Shown: piece by piece, positions 18,250 to 25,231 of the stretch
Position numbering within the stretch: position 1 is the first letter of the stretch
Layout: each line of letters starts with the position of its first letter
NCBI GenBank assembly: GCA_963665085.2
Contig: CAXXXS010000001.1
Span: 3,782,001 to 3,846,000 of the forward strand
Reading direction: 5' to 3'
From: G963665085 sp963665085
Lineage (GTDB): Bacteria; Bacteroidota; Bacteroidia; Bacteroidales; JAAAOM01
DNA length: 64,000 nucleotides
Program-made: the position numbers and the translations under genes
Notes under the pieces: model-generated
The model's input: the letters and a program-made list of their open reading frames with translations, nothing else
Told to the model about the DNA's origin: nothing
Database searches by the model: none

Positions 18250-19293
18250 TTACATGATATAATTAAAGATAAAACCAACGATTACTATACCTGAGGCTAC
18301 AATAGCCACAAAGGCAGCAATCAGTTGCCATTTTAATACTTTTTTCAGAATAATAATTTCGGGTAGCGACAAGGCGATAACCGACATCATAAAGGCAAGT
18401 GCTGTGCCTAGCGAAACGCCCTTTTCAATAAGCACACTTACAATAGGTATTATACCAGCAGCATTTGAATACATCGGAACTCCCAGAATTATGGCAAGAG
18501 GAACACCGTACCAATTTTCCTTTCCTAAAAGCGAACCTAAAAAATCCTCGGGAACATAACCGTGTGCCCCTGCACCTACAGCAATACCAATAATGATATA
18601 AATCCAGATTTTGCCTACAATTTCCTGTACCGATTCAAATCCTTTTTGTATACGATCATAAAAAGTGATTTTTCCTTCTTCGCTCTCTGCTTGATTCGAT
18701 TTGATGGTGTAAACCCAATCTGCAACGTATTTTTCAAGTTTCAATTTACCAATAAGCCATCCAGAAAAAATAGCAATGGCTAGGCCAGTTCCTACGTAAA
18801 TTAGAGCAACTTTCCAACCGAACAAACCTACCAGCAATACCAATGCAACTTCATTAATCATTGGAGCAGCAATCAGAAACGAAAATGTTACCCCAATAGG
18901 GATACCAGCTTCAACAAATCCTAAAAATAAAGGGATAGCAGAACAGGAACAAAATGGTGTAACAATCCCTAAAAGAGCAGCCATTATATTTCCTGTGAAA
19001 AGCGATTTTCCTTCCAAAGCTTTTCGTGTTTTTTCTGTGGTAAAATAACTTCGAATAATACCAACACCAAAAATGATAAGCACCAAAAGCAGCATTACTT
19101 TTGGAACTTCGAAAATGAAAAAACGCAGTGTTTCGGTCAGGTGTTTTCCTGACGACATTTTAAATATATCGTCAATAACAAAATCAGCTATATTTTGTAG
19201 GTTATAATAAAGCACTATCCATATAGGTAGAAGAAATAATGGTAAAAGCCACCCTCCCATATTTCTATTTACTGCTATTACTTTCTCTTTCAT
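18250..19293 (-). CDS. ArsP-like permease (PF03773 family)
   Basis: A 347-residue integral membrane protein with about eight hydrophobic segments. The signature TPFCSCSAIPLFLGFVEAGI (about 113-132) and the later PMYSNAAGIIPI and SLPEIIILKKVL stretches mark the permease family that includes ArsP, an efflux carrier for trivalent organoarsenicals. The paired cysteines in the CSCS motif fit thiophilic substrates. It starts 56 bases after the BFD-like gene, and that gap holds a GTTCG-N8-CGAAC operator, so it heads its own transcript with the DGC gene. The exact substrate is inferred. Confidence 0.85.
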   Translation of the reverse strand: MKEKVIAVNRNMGGWLLPLFLLPIWIVLYYNLQNIADFVIDDIFKMSSGKHLTETLRFFIFEVPKVMLLLVLIIFGVGIIRSYFTTEKTRKALEGKSLFTGNIMAALLGIVTPFCSCSAIPLFLGFVEAGIPIGVTFSFLIAAPMINEVALVLLVGLFGWKVALIYVGTGLAIAIFSGWLIGKLKLEKYVADWVYTIKSNQAESEEGKITFYDRIQKGFESVQEIVGKIWIYIIIGIAVGAGAHGYVPEDFLGSLLGKENWYGVPLAIILGVPMYSNAAGIIPIVSVLIEKGVSLGTALAFMMSVIALSLPEIIILKKVLKWQLIAAFVAIVASGIVIVGFIFNYIM

Positions 19294-19310
19294 TTCTATA
19301 TTGTTTTTAT

Positions 19311-19328
19311 GTTCGTAATTAAACGAAC
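19311..19328 (-). promoter_or_regulatory. ArsR-type operator upstream of the permease
   Basis: GTTCG-N8-CGAAC, with arms 19311-19315 and 19324-19328, lies 18 bases upstream of the permease start. The same spacing and half-sites occur upstream of arsR and upstream of the small thioredoxin gene. Confidence 0.75.
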
Positions 19329-19349
19329 ATTTCTTTTAAATTTTTTTAT

Positions 19350-19577
19350 TTAACTATCGCAGCAACAAGAACATCTTTTAGAATTATTAGAGATATTCAG
19401 AAGATTCTCAATATCTACAGAACAACATTTACCTGAAGGATTCAAATCTTTACATTGATTACCTGTACAAGCACCTGTATTTTCTTGTATGTCTTGAAGA
19501 CTCTTCGCTCCTTTGTTTATGGAATCTAATATTTTTGCCTCACTTACATTCTTACAATAACAAATAGTTTTACTCAT
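19350..19577 (-). CDS. BFD-like [2Fe-2S]-binding small protein
   Basis: A 75-residue protein. ICYCKNVSEAKILDSI followed by TGACTGNQCKDLNPS gives the C-x-C...C-x4-C pattern of the BFD-like [2Fe-2S] domain. Further cysteines follow: KCC and a C-terminal CSCCC, more than the usual family member has. BFD-like proteins pass electrons or bind clusters. In this cluster it could feed the reductive chemistry proposed for ArsE/ArsF or bind metalloid directly. It lies 2 bases after the ArsG-like gene, so it is co-transcribed with it. Confidence 0.8.
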   Translation of the reverse strand: MSKTICYCKNVSEAKILDSINKGAKSLQDIQENTGACTGNQCKDLNPSGKCCSVDIENLLNISNNSKRCSCCCDS

Positions 19578-19579
19578 TA

Positions 19580-20281
19580 TTAAAGCATAAAAATTAAAAT
19601 ACTCTGATAAATGCCAACACCAATAAAAACTATAGCTATTACTCTACGAAACCAGATTTCAAAAGTCTTGATTTTATTATAGAGATTACCAATTGAACCA
19701 ATACTAAACGCAATAAACCAAGCAAAAATAATTACAGGAATACCTGTTGCTATGGCAAAAGAAATGGGTAGAAATAATCCACTTGTACTACTAATAGTCA
19801 TTGGGATGAGCATACCAAAATAAAGCACTCCGCTATATGGACAGAATGCCAGGGCAAATACTATCCCAAGTAGTAGTACACCCCAAATACCAGAATTTGA
19901 TTTATTTTCCATTTTTTCGGTTAATGAACCGATTCCCGGAATGGTTAGTTTCAGTATGCTTAGCATGAATAATCCAATAATAATAAGCAATGGGCCTAGA
20001 AGTTTTTCACCCCATTCCTGGAGGAGACCGGAAATTTTGAACTGGCTGGCCCCCAAAAAGAAAATTAGCCCAATAGCAGTGTAAGATAAAGCTCTTCCAA
20101 GTGTATAAACCATACCATTGATAAAAACCGTCTTTTGGCTTTTGATATCCTTGCTGATAAAGCCAATAGCTGTTATATTAGTTGCTAAAGGGCAGGGACT
20201 TATAGCTGTCATAAGTCCCAATATAAATGCCGACAACAATGGAATATTTGATGACTCAAAAAATTGTTGTAATACTTCCAT
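19580..20281 (-). CDS. arsG: ArsG-family permease (DsbD/CcdA-like membrane protein)
   Basis: A 233-residue protein with six membrane segments of the DsbD/CcdA type. Paired cysteine motifs lie in the first and fourth segments: TAISPCPLATNITAIGF (about 25-41) and LAFCPYSGVLYFGML (about 145-159). Next to an ArsF-like thioredoxin protein and an ArsR regulator this is the ArsG type, proposed from work in Shewanella putrefaciens to export aminophenyl arsenicals. An alternative is a general CcdA electron carrier that passes reductant to the exported ArsF-like protein. Gene spacing is 3 bases from arsF and 2 bases to the BFD-like gene. Confidence 0.75.
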   Translation of the reverse strand: MEVLQQFFESSNIPLLSAFILGLMTAISPCPLATNITAIGFISKDIKSQKTVFINGMVYTLGRALSYTAIGLIFFLGASQFKISGLLQEWGEKLLGPLLIIIGLFMLSILKLTIPGIGSLTEKMENKSNSGIWGVLLLGIVFALAFCPYSGVLYFGMLIPMTISSTSGLFLPISFAIATGIPVIIFAWFIAFSIGSIGNLYNKIKTFEIWFRRVIAIVFIGVGIYQSILIFML

Positions 20282-20284
20282 GTG

Positions 20285-20719
20285 TTAAATCATTGAATCG
20301 ACTGTTAATTTAATTTTTGTTTTTAGTTTGTCTGGGTTAGTACGGGCATTCATAAACGCATCATTGGTTAAATTCACTACCTGGTTACCTTTGATGAAAA
20401 GTAATGTTTGACCACTAACTTTATATTTTTCAATCATTGCATTCTCTTTTTCATCTTCTATATTTAACGATTGAAAATCAACTTTATCACCGTAATATTC
20501 TTTTAACGCATCTTTTGTTACTGTTTCTACAGCTTGACAGGTAGCACATCTGTGGGTAGAATGAAAATAGTATGCTTTAACATCCGAATGTGAATGAGTT
20601 TTACCGGTACACGTTGCTTCTGATGTACAATCAGGGTTTGGGTCTTTACAACATTGTGCATTTGATGATAGAACTCCAACAACAAATACAATACTTAAAA
20701 TGCTTACAATTTTTTTCAT
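20285..20719 (-). CDS. arsF: ArsF-family exported thioredoxin-like protein
   Basis: A 144-residue protein with a signal peptide (IVSILSIVFVVGVLSSNAQ) followed by a cysteine-rich stretch (CCKDPNPDCTSEATC) and a histidine pair. The thioredoxin-like core has the redox pair C-x-x-C in STHRCATCQAVE (about 57-60), then VDFQSLNIEDEKE and TLLFIKGNQVVNL. This pattern is the ArsF family, named as a subunit involved in reducing nitrophenyl arsenicals. Export places it in the periplasm, beside the ArsG-like membrane protein encoded next. The reductive role is taken from the family and not visible in sequence. Confidence 0.75.
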   Translation of the reverse strand: MKKIVSILSIVFVVGVLSSNAQCCKDPNPDCTSEATCTGKTHSHSDVKAYYFHSTHRCATCQAVETVTKDALKEYYGDKVDFQSLNIEDEKENAMIEKYKVSGQTLLFIKGNQVVNLTNDAFMNARTNPDKLKTKIKLTVDSMI

Positions 20720-20731
20720 TTGTTTTATATT

Positions 20732-20995
20732 TTATTTGGTTAATAAATCTTTTATATCAGAAACTGACGGGACTTTACCTTTAACAACAACGTTGCCATT
20801 AACCATCAGTGCTGGCGTTGTCATTACTCCAGACTGCATAATCTCAACAATGTCTTCAACCTTTATTACCTGCGCATCTATCGCTAATTGCTCAACAGCT
20901 TCTTTAGTGTGCTTTTCCAAGGTTTTACACTTAGCACAACCTGTTCCTAATACTTTAATCTCCATTTGAGATGGTTTTAAATTCGAAAAATCCAT
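20732..20995 (-). CDS. Small thioredoxin-like redox protein of the arsenic cluster
   Basis: An 87-residue cytoplasmic protein of the redox-active-disulfide type. It has EIKVLGTGCAKCKTLEKHTK with the C-x-x-C active site (about 19-22), VMTTPALMVNGNVVVKGKVP with the cis-Pro, and no signal peptide. In position it corresponds to ArsE of arsEFG-type loci, but the symbol is not certain. It heads the arsF-arsG-BFD transcript and has a TTCG-N8-CGAA operator copy 25 bases upstream of its start. An ATG at residue 11 (MEIKVLG) is an alternative start. Confidence 0.8.
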   Translation of the reverse strand: MDFSNLKPSQMEIKVLGTGCAKCKTLEKHTKEAVEQLAIDAQVIKVEDIVEIMQSGVMTTPALMVNGNVVVKGKVPSVSDIKDLLTK

Positions 20996-21020
20996 ATTTA
21001 GTATTTTTTTTAATTCGTAA

Positions 21021-21036
21021 TTCGTAAAACACCGAA
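21021..21036 (-). promoter_or_regulatory. ArsR-type operator upstream of the small thioredoxin gene
   Basis: TTCG-N8-CGAA, arms 21021-21024 and 21033-21036, between arsR and the thioredoxin gene. It is slightly shorter than the other two copies but has the same 8-base spacing. Confidence 0.65.
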
Positions 21037-21054
21037 CATTTTAGATAAAAAATT

Positions 21055-21354
21055 TTAAACCTTTAAGAACTTTTTAAACAGATTCTGTGCTTCGCTCCAA
21101 TTTTCTTTATTGATACAATACTTTACTTTAGGAGTCTCAATTTCTCCTTGAATCAATCCAGCTTCTTTCAATTCTTTTAAATGTTGTGAAAGCGTTGACT
21201 TAACAATGGGTAGTTCCTCAGAAAGGTCACCACTATAACAACAGCTTTGTCTTGATAGTAGATCCAATACATACATACGTATTGGATGCCCCATCGCTTT
21301 TGCATACCTGGCTATCTTTTTTTGTTCTTCAGTTATAACTTCTTTATTTAACAT
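21055..21354 (-). CDS. arsR: ArsR/SmtB-family metalloregulator
   Basis: A 99-residue winged-helix repressor. It has MGHPIRMYVLDLL, then a vicinal cysteine pair in RQSCCYSGDLSEELP, then the recognition helix VKSTLSQHLKELKEAGLI. The cysteine pair sits where ArsR proteins hold their arsenite-binding cysteines, ahead of the DNA-reading helix. It stands first in the cluster, divergent from the GroES-like gene. Its promoter overlaps a GTTCG-N8-CGAAC palindrome, and two more copies of that palindrome lie before the downstream transcripts. This fits an autoregulated repressor controlling the whole cluster. Confidence 0.9.
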   Translation of the reverse strand: MLNKEVITEEQKKIARYAKAMGHPIRMYVLDLLSRQSCCYSGDLSEELPIVKSTLSQHLKELKEAGLIQGEIETPKVKYCINKENWSEAQNLFKKFLKV

Positions 21355-21358
21355 AAAC

Positions 21359-21408
21359 GTTCGTTAATTGCCGAACAAAGATAAATACTTTTTTTATAAA
21401 AAAACAAA
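21359..21408 (-). promoter_or_regulatory. arsR promoter with overlapping operator
   Basis: On the minus strand TTTG (21405-21408), a 21-base spacer and TATCTTTG (21376-21383) match the Bacteroidetes -33/-7 promoter. The operator GTTCG-N8-CGAAC (21359-21376) touches the -7 box and ends 4 bases before the arsR ATG, so bound repressor would block transcription. Confidence 0.75.
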
Positions 21409-21692
21409 TGCGGTTAATCTTTAAAAGCGCATTGAAAAACATCTTGAATCTTGCTTGAGGTTTTAACTAACTGATAAACAATTTTTTTTTCGAGTGAATT
21501 TGAGGACTTTTTGGAGTGTCCCTGAAATTGTTAAACGAACGTCTTACGAATATATGCTTGGGCAGTCTAACATGGAGAAAAATAGTTGACGTTTAACTGT
21601 TTTTGGCGCAATAATTATCCACATATCTGCTCCACGTTAACAGATTTTTTCATATTTTTGAAATGTTTAGAGATTAATAAATCAAATTTTTT

Positions 21693-21727
21693 AACGGGAG
21701 GTAGCCTGGCTATCTTCCGTTTTTATT
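21693..21727 (+). terminator. Terminator-like hairpin in the 21355-21809 gap
   Basis: AACGGGAGGTAGCC (21693-21706) pairs with GGCTATCTTCCGTT (21708-21721) using G-U wobbles, followed by a T-rich tract. It lies upstream of the GroES-like gene with no gene before it on this strand, so it may end a short unannotated transcript or act as an attenuator. The rest of the gap shows nothing else. Confidence 0.5.
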
Positions 21728-21809
21728 ATCTGAATGTTTTTATTTCTGATGGTTAATTTTTTTTGTAATCGTCCGATCAATTGTATATTTGCCATCAAAT
21801 TTTTTTAAA

Positions 21810-22193
21810 ATGTCGTTAGTAATTGATTCGCAAGATATTAATAAATTTATATTGGTGGGAGACAGGATTTTGGTCAAACCAAAATCCCAACATGAAAAAA
21901 CTAAATCAGGTCTCTATTTGCCTCCTGGCGTTACCGAAAAAGAAAAAATCCATAGTGGATATATTATTAAAGTAGGTCCGGGGTATCCTATTCCGGCCAT
22001 AAATGAGGTTGATGAGCCATGGAAAGATAAGAGTGAAGAAGTTAAATATGTACCTCTTCAGGCTCATGAAGGAGATCTGGCTATATATTTACAAAGTAGT
22101 TCGTATGAGATAATGTTTAATAACGAAAAATATATGATAATCCCACATTCTGCAATATTAATGCTGATACGGGATGAGGGATTATTTACATAG
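21810..22193 (+). CDS. GroES-like co-chaperonin family protein
   Basis: A 127-residue protein from the ATG at 21810; the open frame extends to a TTG at 21789. GDRILVKPKSQHEKTKSGLY and VGPGYPIP match the opening and mobile-loop region of GroES, and the barrel strands EGDLAIYLQSSSYEIMFNNE match its body. It differs from true GroES by an insert (AINEVDEPWKDKSEEVKYVP) and by standing alone without groEL. Bacteroidota often carry such a second, orphan GroES-like gene; its role is not established. Confidence 0.75.
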   Translation: MSLVIDSQDINKFILVGDRILVKPKSQHEKTKSGLYLPPGVTEKEKIHSGYIIKVGPGYPIPAINEVDEPWKDKSEEVKYVPLQAHEGDLAIYLQSSSYEIMFNNEKYMIIPHSAILMLIRDEGLFT

Positions 22194-22194
22194 A

Positions 22195-22339
22195 TAAAAA
22201 ACGAGGCTGTCTAAAAAGTAATTTGATTGTAAACTCTGTCAGATCTTTCGAATACTGAGAGGTTATAAATCAATTAATTGCTAAAACCTGACAGAGTCTA
22301 GACCTGTCAGAGTTACTTTTTAGACAGCCTCGTTTTTTT
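22195..22339. repeat. Long perfect inverted repeat (MITE-like or bidirectional terminator) between groES-like and ribB
   Basis: Arms 22195-22221 and 22313-22339 are exact complements of 27 bases, containing GAGGCTGTCTAAAAAGTAA and its mirror and ending in A/T runs. The 91-base centre holds a second nested pair (AACTCTGTCAG against CTGTCAGAGTT) and the hairpin CTGACAG...CTGTCAG. Placed between convergent genes it can terminate both, and it overlaps the ribB stop. The GAGGCTGTCTAAAAAG end resembles insertion-sequence termini. Confidence 0.75.
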
Positions 22340-23009
22340 AAGACTCTATATTTTCTAGTACTTTTAATTTATCTCCAATCATTATTCTATATTGGTAAAT
22401 GTCTTCAATTGTTGTAACGATCATGTCGTGTTTTTCTGCAAATTGAATAATTTCCGGAAGTTTAGACATTGTTCCATCTTCATTTGTTAATTCACTTAGG
22501 ACAGCGTATTCTTTTAATCCAGCTAGTTTCATAAGGTCAATACTGCCTTCTGTATGGCCTCCTCTTTCAAAAACCCCCTGGGATCTTGCTCTTAGTGGAA
22601 ATACATGTCCGGGTCTTGCTAAATCTGATGGTGTTGTCGTATCTGCAATAGCTGTTTTTATTGTAGTTAAACGGTCACTGGCAGATACACCAGTTGATAT
22701 TCCTGTTTTTGCTTCAATGGAAACAGTAAAGGCAGTCTGATTCTTACTCGTATTATTTTCAACCATGGGTCTCAAATCAAGACTTTTACATTTTTCTTCT
22801 GTTAAACAAAGACACACAATTCCGCTGCATTCTCTTATCATTATAGCCATATCTTTAACAGACATTTTCTCGGCAGAATAAATTATATCCCCTTCGTTTT
22901 CTCTGTTTTCGTCATCAACAAGCAGAATACCTTTACCCTGTTGCAAACACTCAATTGCATTTTCAACTCTTTCTTTATAAGTTTCTCCAAATTTTTTAAG
23001 TGAAATCAT
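22338..23009 (-). CDS. ribB: 3,4-dihydroxy-2-butanone-4-phosphate synthase
   Basis: A 223-residue stand-alone RibB. It makes the four-carbon precursor of the lumazine ring from ribulose 5-phosphate in riboflavin synthesis. The signature acidic loop is LLVDDENRENEGDII (about 30-44), followed by SGIVCLCLTEE, FTVSIEAKTGISTGVSASDR, RPGHVFPL and ERGGHTEGSIDLM (catalytic His). No RibA domain follows, unlike the RibBA fusion many Bacteroidota have. Expression is set by an FMN riboswitch, with a Shine-Dalgarno-blocking stem just before the ATG. The isolated position, away from other rib genes, suggests a second FMN-controlled supply gene. Confidence 0.95.
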   Translation of the reverse strand: MISLKKFGETYKERVENAIECLQQGKGILLVDDENRENEGDIIYSAEKMSVKDMAIMIRECSGIVCLCLTEEKCKSLDLRPMVENNTSKNQTAFTVSIEAKTGISTGVSASDRLTTIKTAIADTTTPSDLARPGHVFPLRARSQGVFERGGHTEGSIDLMKLAGLKEYAVLSELTNEDGTMSKLPEIIQFAEKHDMIVTTIEDIYQYRIMIGDKLKVLENIES

Positions 23010-23014
23010 TTTTA

Positions 23015-23047
23015 CTCCGTTTTAATATAAATAATGAATCTTCGGAG
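23015..23047 (-). promoter_or_regulatory. Shine-Dalgarno-sequestering stem of the ribB leader
   Basis: On the minus strand CTCCG (23047-23043) can pair with CGGAG (23019-23015), which contains the GGAG ribosome-binding site 5 bases before the ribB ATG. This stem is a plausible translational switch downstream of the riboswitch aptamer. Confidence 0.55.
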
Positions 23048-23102
23048 CAATGTTTTTCAGATTGAAAACATCAAGATGTATACACGTATGTATGTATCTG
23101 TT

Positions 23103-23216
23103 TTTCTTCTCTCATCCAGACTTTAACTGTCGGTTTTGGAGTTTCACCAAATCAATCCTTTATCAAGGAGTCGCGGACTTTAACCGCCGGTAGGGAATTA
23201 CGCCCTGCCCCGAAGA
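23103..23216 (-). promoter_or_regulatory. FMN riboswitch (RFN element)
   Basis: On the minus strand the conserved RFN blocks appear in order: TTCGGGGCAGGGCGTAATTC, CCTACCGGCGGT, AGTCCGCGA, GATTTGGTGAAACTCC, AAACCGACAGT, and AGTCTGGATGAGAGAAG. It lies 93 bases upstream of ribB, and FMN binding should repress it. Confidence 0.97.
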
Positions 23217-23225
23217 AAACCGTTT

Positions 23226-23256
23226 CAAAATTACCTTATTATTGAGATATTTCAAA
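23226..23256 (-). promoter_or_regulatory. Promoter of the FMN riboswitch/ribB transcript
   Basis: Minus strand TTTG (23253-23256), 19-base spacer, TAATTTTG (23226-23233), a good match to the Bacteroidetes promoter. Transcription would start about 5 bases before the riboswitch. Confidence 0.7.
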
Positions 23257-23259
23257 TTC

Positions 23260-23655
23260 TTAATCAGTTTTTTTTGAGAATTCTATCAATTCAATAGGAG
23301 CGCCATTGTGTTCAATCATTGCAACGCGGATACCTTCTGATGGGGGATTTGGTTCTGTGATTATTTTTAAATCATGATTTGCCAACTCAAAATCCAAATC
23401 CTCTACTTCAAATGCCAAATGGGGAACTGTTTGTATTAATTTATCAATAGGACTGTCTTTTTCAAACCTCATCCATTCTACACCATAAGGGCTCGTTGGA
23501 AAACCTGAAACATAAAATTTAAATTGGGGCAAATAAATTTTGTTAGGCATTATTTGATTTGTTGGAATCCCTAAATGGTGATATTTCCATCCCCATTCCT
23601 TAGTACATTGCGGCAATTCATATTCGTGCCTTATTTTATTTTTAACAGGCATCAT
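23260..23655 (-). CDS. VOC-family (glyoxalase-like) protein
   Basis: A 131-residue protein with the beta-alpha-beta wording of the vicinal-oxygen-chelate fold: WKYHHLGIPT at the start (His as possible metal ligand), VPHLAFEVEDLDFELANHDL in the middle and NGAPIELIEFSKK at the end (Glu as ligand). VOC members include glyoxalases, dioxygenases and resistance proteins, and the substrate cannot be told from sequence. Its start meets the stop of the methyltransferase gene directly, so the two form an operon. Confidence 0.8.
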   Translation of the reverse strand: MMPVKNKIRHEYELPQCTKEWGWKYHHLGIPTNQIMPNKIYLPQFKFYVSGFPTSPYGVEWMRFEKDSPIDKLIQTVPHLAFEVEDLDFELANHDLKIITEPNPPSEGIRVAMIEHNGAPIELIEFSKKTD

Positions 23656-24285
23656 TTAATTCTTTTTACATTTTATTAAAATACAATTTAGAGGAGGTTC
23701 CTTCTCCATATGTTTTATAGGTTCATCTATATCGGAAAATTCAAGTAAACCATATTTATTAAATTCCTGATTTACAGATTCAGCATCATAAAAGAAAACA
23801 TTTAAACCTTTCATGATTTCAAATCTGTTTTTGCTTAGTTTTTTACCGTTTCCAAACATAGATGCTTTTGTTGAAGCGACAGTAAAAAACATATATCCAC
23901 CAGGATTAAGTTGATTATAACAGTCTTGTATAAATTTTTTTCTTTCCTGATTAGTTAATAGATGAATTAAGGCATAGCAAAATATGCCATCATATTTATT
24001 ATTATTGAAGGGCATTTCTGTTACTGAGCCGAGATGAATCTTGATGTCAAGGGCGTTTTTTGAGTTAGCCAGATTTATTGCTGTTTTTGATATTTCTATT
24101 CCTGTGACTTCAATGCCACTATCACAAAATATTTTTGCATTTCTTCCATATCCAATACCAGGGATTAATATATTTTTCACCCCATTTTTTAGAAAAAAGT
24201 CATTTGCAATGATAGCAGAATCGCAAGGTTTAAATCCCCATGTTGTTTGTTCTTCGATAAATTTTGTTTCCCAGAATTCATTCAT
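23656..24285 (-). CDS. Class I SAM-dependent methyltransferase (TPMT-like)
   Basis: A 209-residue protein. The opening FWETKFIEEQTTWGFKPCDS and the SAM-binding motif ILIPGIGYGRNAKIF (about 39-53) resemble thiopurine-methyltransferase-like enzymes. Later motifs are VTGIEISKTAINLA, YDGIFCYALIHLL and LNPGGYMFFTV. The usual glycine-rich loop reads GIGYGRN. The substrate is unknown. A TAATTTTG -7-like box lies at 24333-24340 upstream, though its -33 partner is not clear. It forms an operon with the VOC gene. Confidence 0.85.
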   Translation of the reverse strand: MNEFWETKFIEEQTTWGFKPCDSAIIANDFFLKNGVKNILIPGIGYGRNAKIFCDSGIEVTGIEISKTAINLANSKNALDIKIHLGSVTEMPFNNNKYDGIFCYALIHLLTNQERKKFIQDCYNQLNPGGYMFFTVASTKASMFGNGKKLSKNRFEIMKGLNVFFYDAESVNQEFNKYGLLEFSDIDEPIKHMEKEPPLNCILIKCKKN

Positions 24286-24414
24286 GTCAAGGTTTGTTGG
24301 TTTAATCTATCTTTTGAATGTAATAAGACGGACAAAATTACAATTATTAGTTGAACATCGCCCGTCAATTATTAAAACTTTGTTTTAAACGGTTTAAATC
24401 ATGCCGTTTGAAAT

Positions 24415-24451
24415 ATAAAAAAGGAGCTGAGAGAATTACCCACAGCTCCTG
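24415..24451 (-). terminator. Rho-independent terminator of the outer-membrane protein gene
   Basis: Arms AGGAGCTG (24422-24429) and CAGCTCCT (24443-24450); read on the minus strand the stem is followed by a run of T. Confidence 0.8.
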
Positions 24452-24482
24452 TATATAATATTATTTGAGAGAAAAGACTTTT

Positions 24483-25091
24483 TTAGAAGGAATATCCTAC
24501 TCCTAAAGAGAAAAGACTGAAATTTGGTTTTTCGCCTGTTAGTTTATCTAATCCAAAAATTATAGCATTACCAATTGCTAATTCTGTTAGGTCATTGGAA
24601 GCAAAAGCCAGTATCGTTGAAGCTGTAAAACCCGCTTTGAAGAAAATTCCATGAGTAGGTTTCTGAAAACGATAATGCATGCCAAATGTACTTGTAGGAA
24701 TACCATACATTTTGGTTTTTAATTCTTCCTCAGAATAGAAGCTGCCATAATATCCAGCCCAGCCAATTCCCATTTCAAATAGGTGGCTTGATCGGCCAAA
24801 TAAAAAGTTAAACTCAAAACTTCCGTTCGCAATATTTAATTCATTGTAATTGGGGAATTTTGAATAGAAACCACCAAATTTAGTTGCGATATTAAAAACC
24901 TCATTTTTTGTAATAATCCGTTCATAGTTAATAGAACCTGGTATCGCCGGGCCTAGAACTCCAACATAAATTGCATTTCTGCTAAACTTCTCACCTTTAA
25001 CTCTTTTTGATTTATCTGATGTGCCTGATTGTGCCTGAAGTATTGAAAATCCCAATACTAATCCTATAACGGCAAGTAAAAACCTTTTCAT
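24483..25091 (-). CDS. Outer-membrane beta-barrel-like hypothetical protein
   Basis: A 202-residue protein. A signal peptide (FLLAVIGLVLGFSILQAQ) is followed by a basic stretch (KSKRVKGEKFSR) and then alternating aromatic strands such as FEFNFLFGRSSHLFEMGIGW and IFFKAGFTASTI. It ends in a terminal phenylalanine (LGVGYSF), the usual end of outer-membrane barrels. I do not recognise a named family. It is probably a small barrel of about eight strands. Monocistronic, with its own terminator. Confidence 0.7.
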   Translation of the reverse strand: MKRFLLAVIGLVLGFSILQAQSGTSDKSKRVKGEKFSRNAIYVGVLGPAIPGSINYERIITKNEVFNIATKFGGFYSKFPNYNELNIANGSFEFNFLFGRSSHLFEMGIGWAGYYGSFYSEEELKTKMYGIPTSTFGMHYRFQKPTHGIFFKAGFTASTILAFASNDLTELAIGNAIIFGLDKLTGEKPNFSLFSLGVGYSF

Positions 25092-25231
25092 TCCCTAACC
25101 TTTTGCGTGTTATTAATACGCTAGAATACGTAGAAAAAAACTTTTGGTTCTGAAATTGTTATGTTTAGTGATTAATATCATCATTTGGAGATATGGTAAA
25201 CGTTATTCTGGTAAATAAGAAAAATGTGATG

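Noticed and set aside
21355..21809. Small ORFs or an sRNA in the arsR-groES gap
   Set aside because: Only a hairpin with T tract is visible; no promoter box or coding frame supports a transcript.
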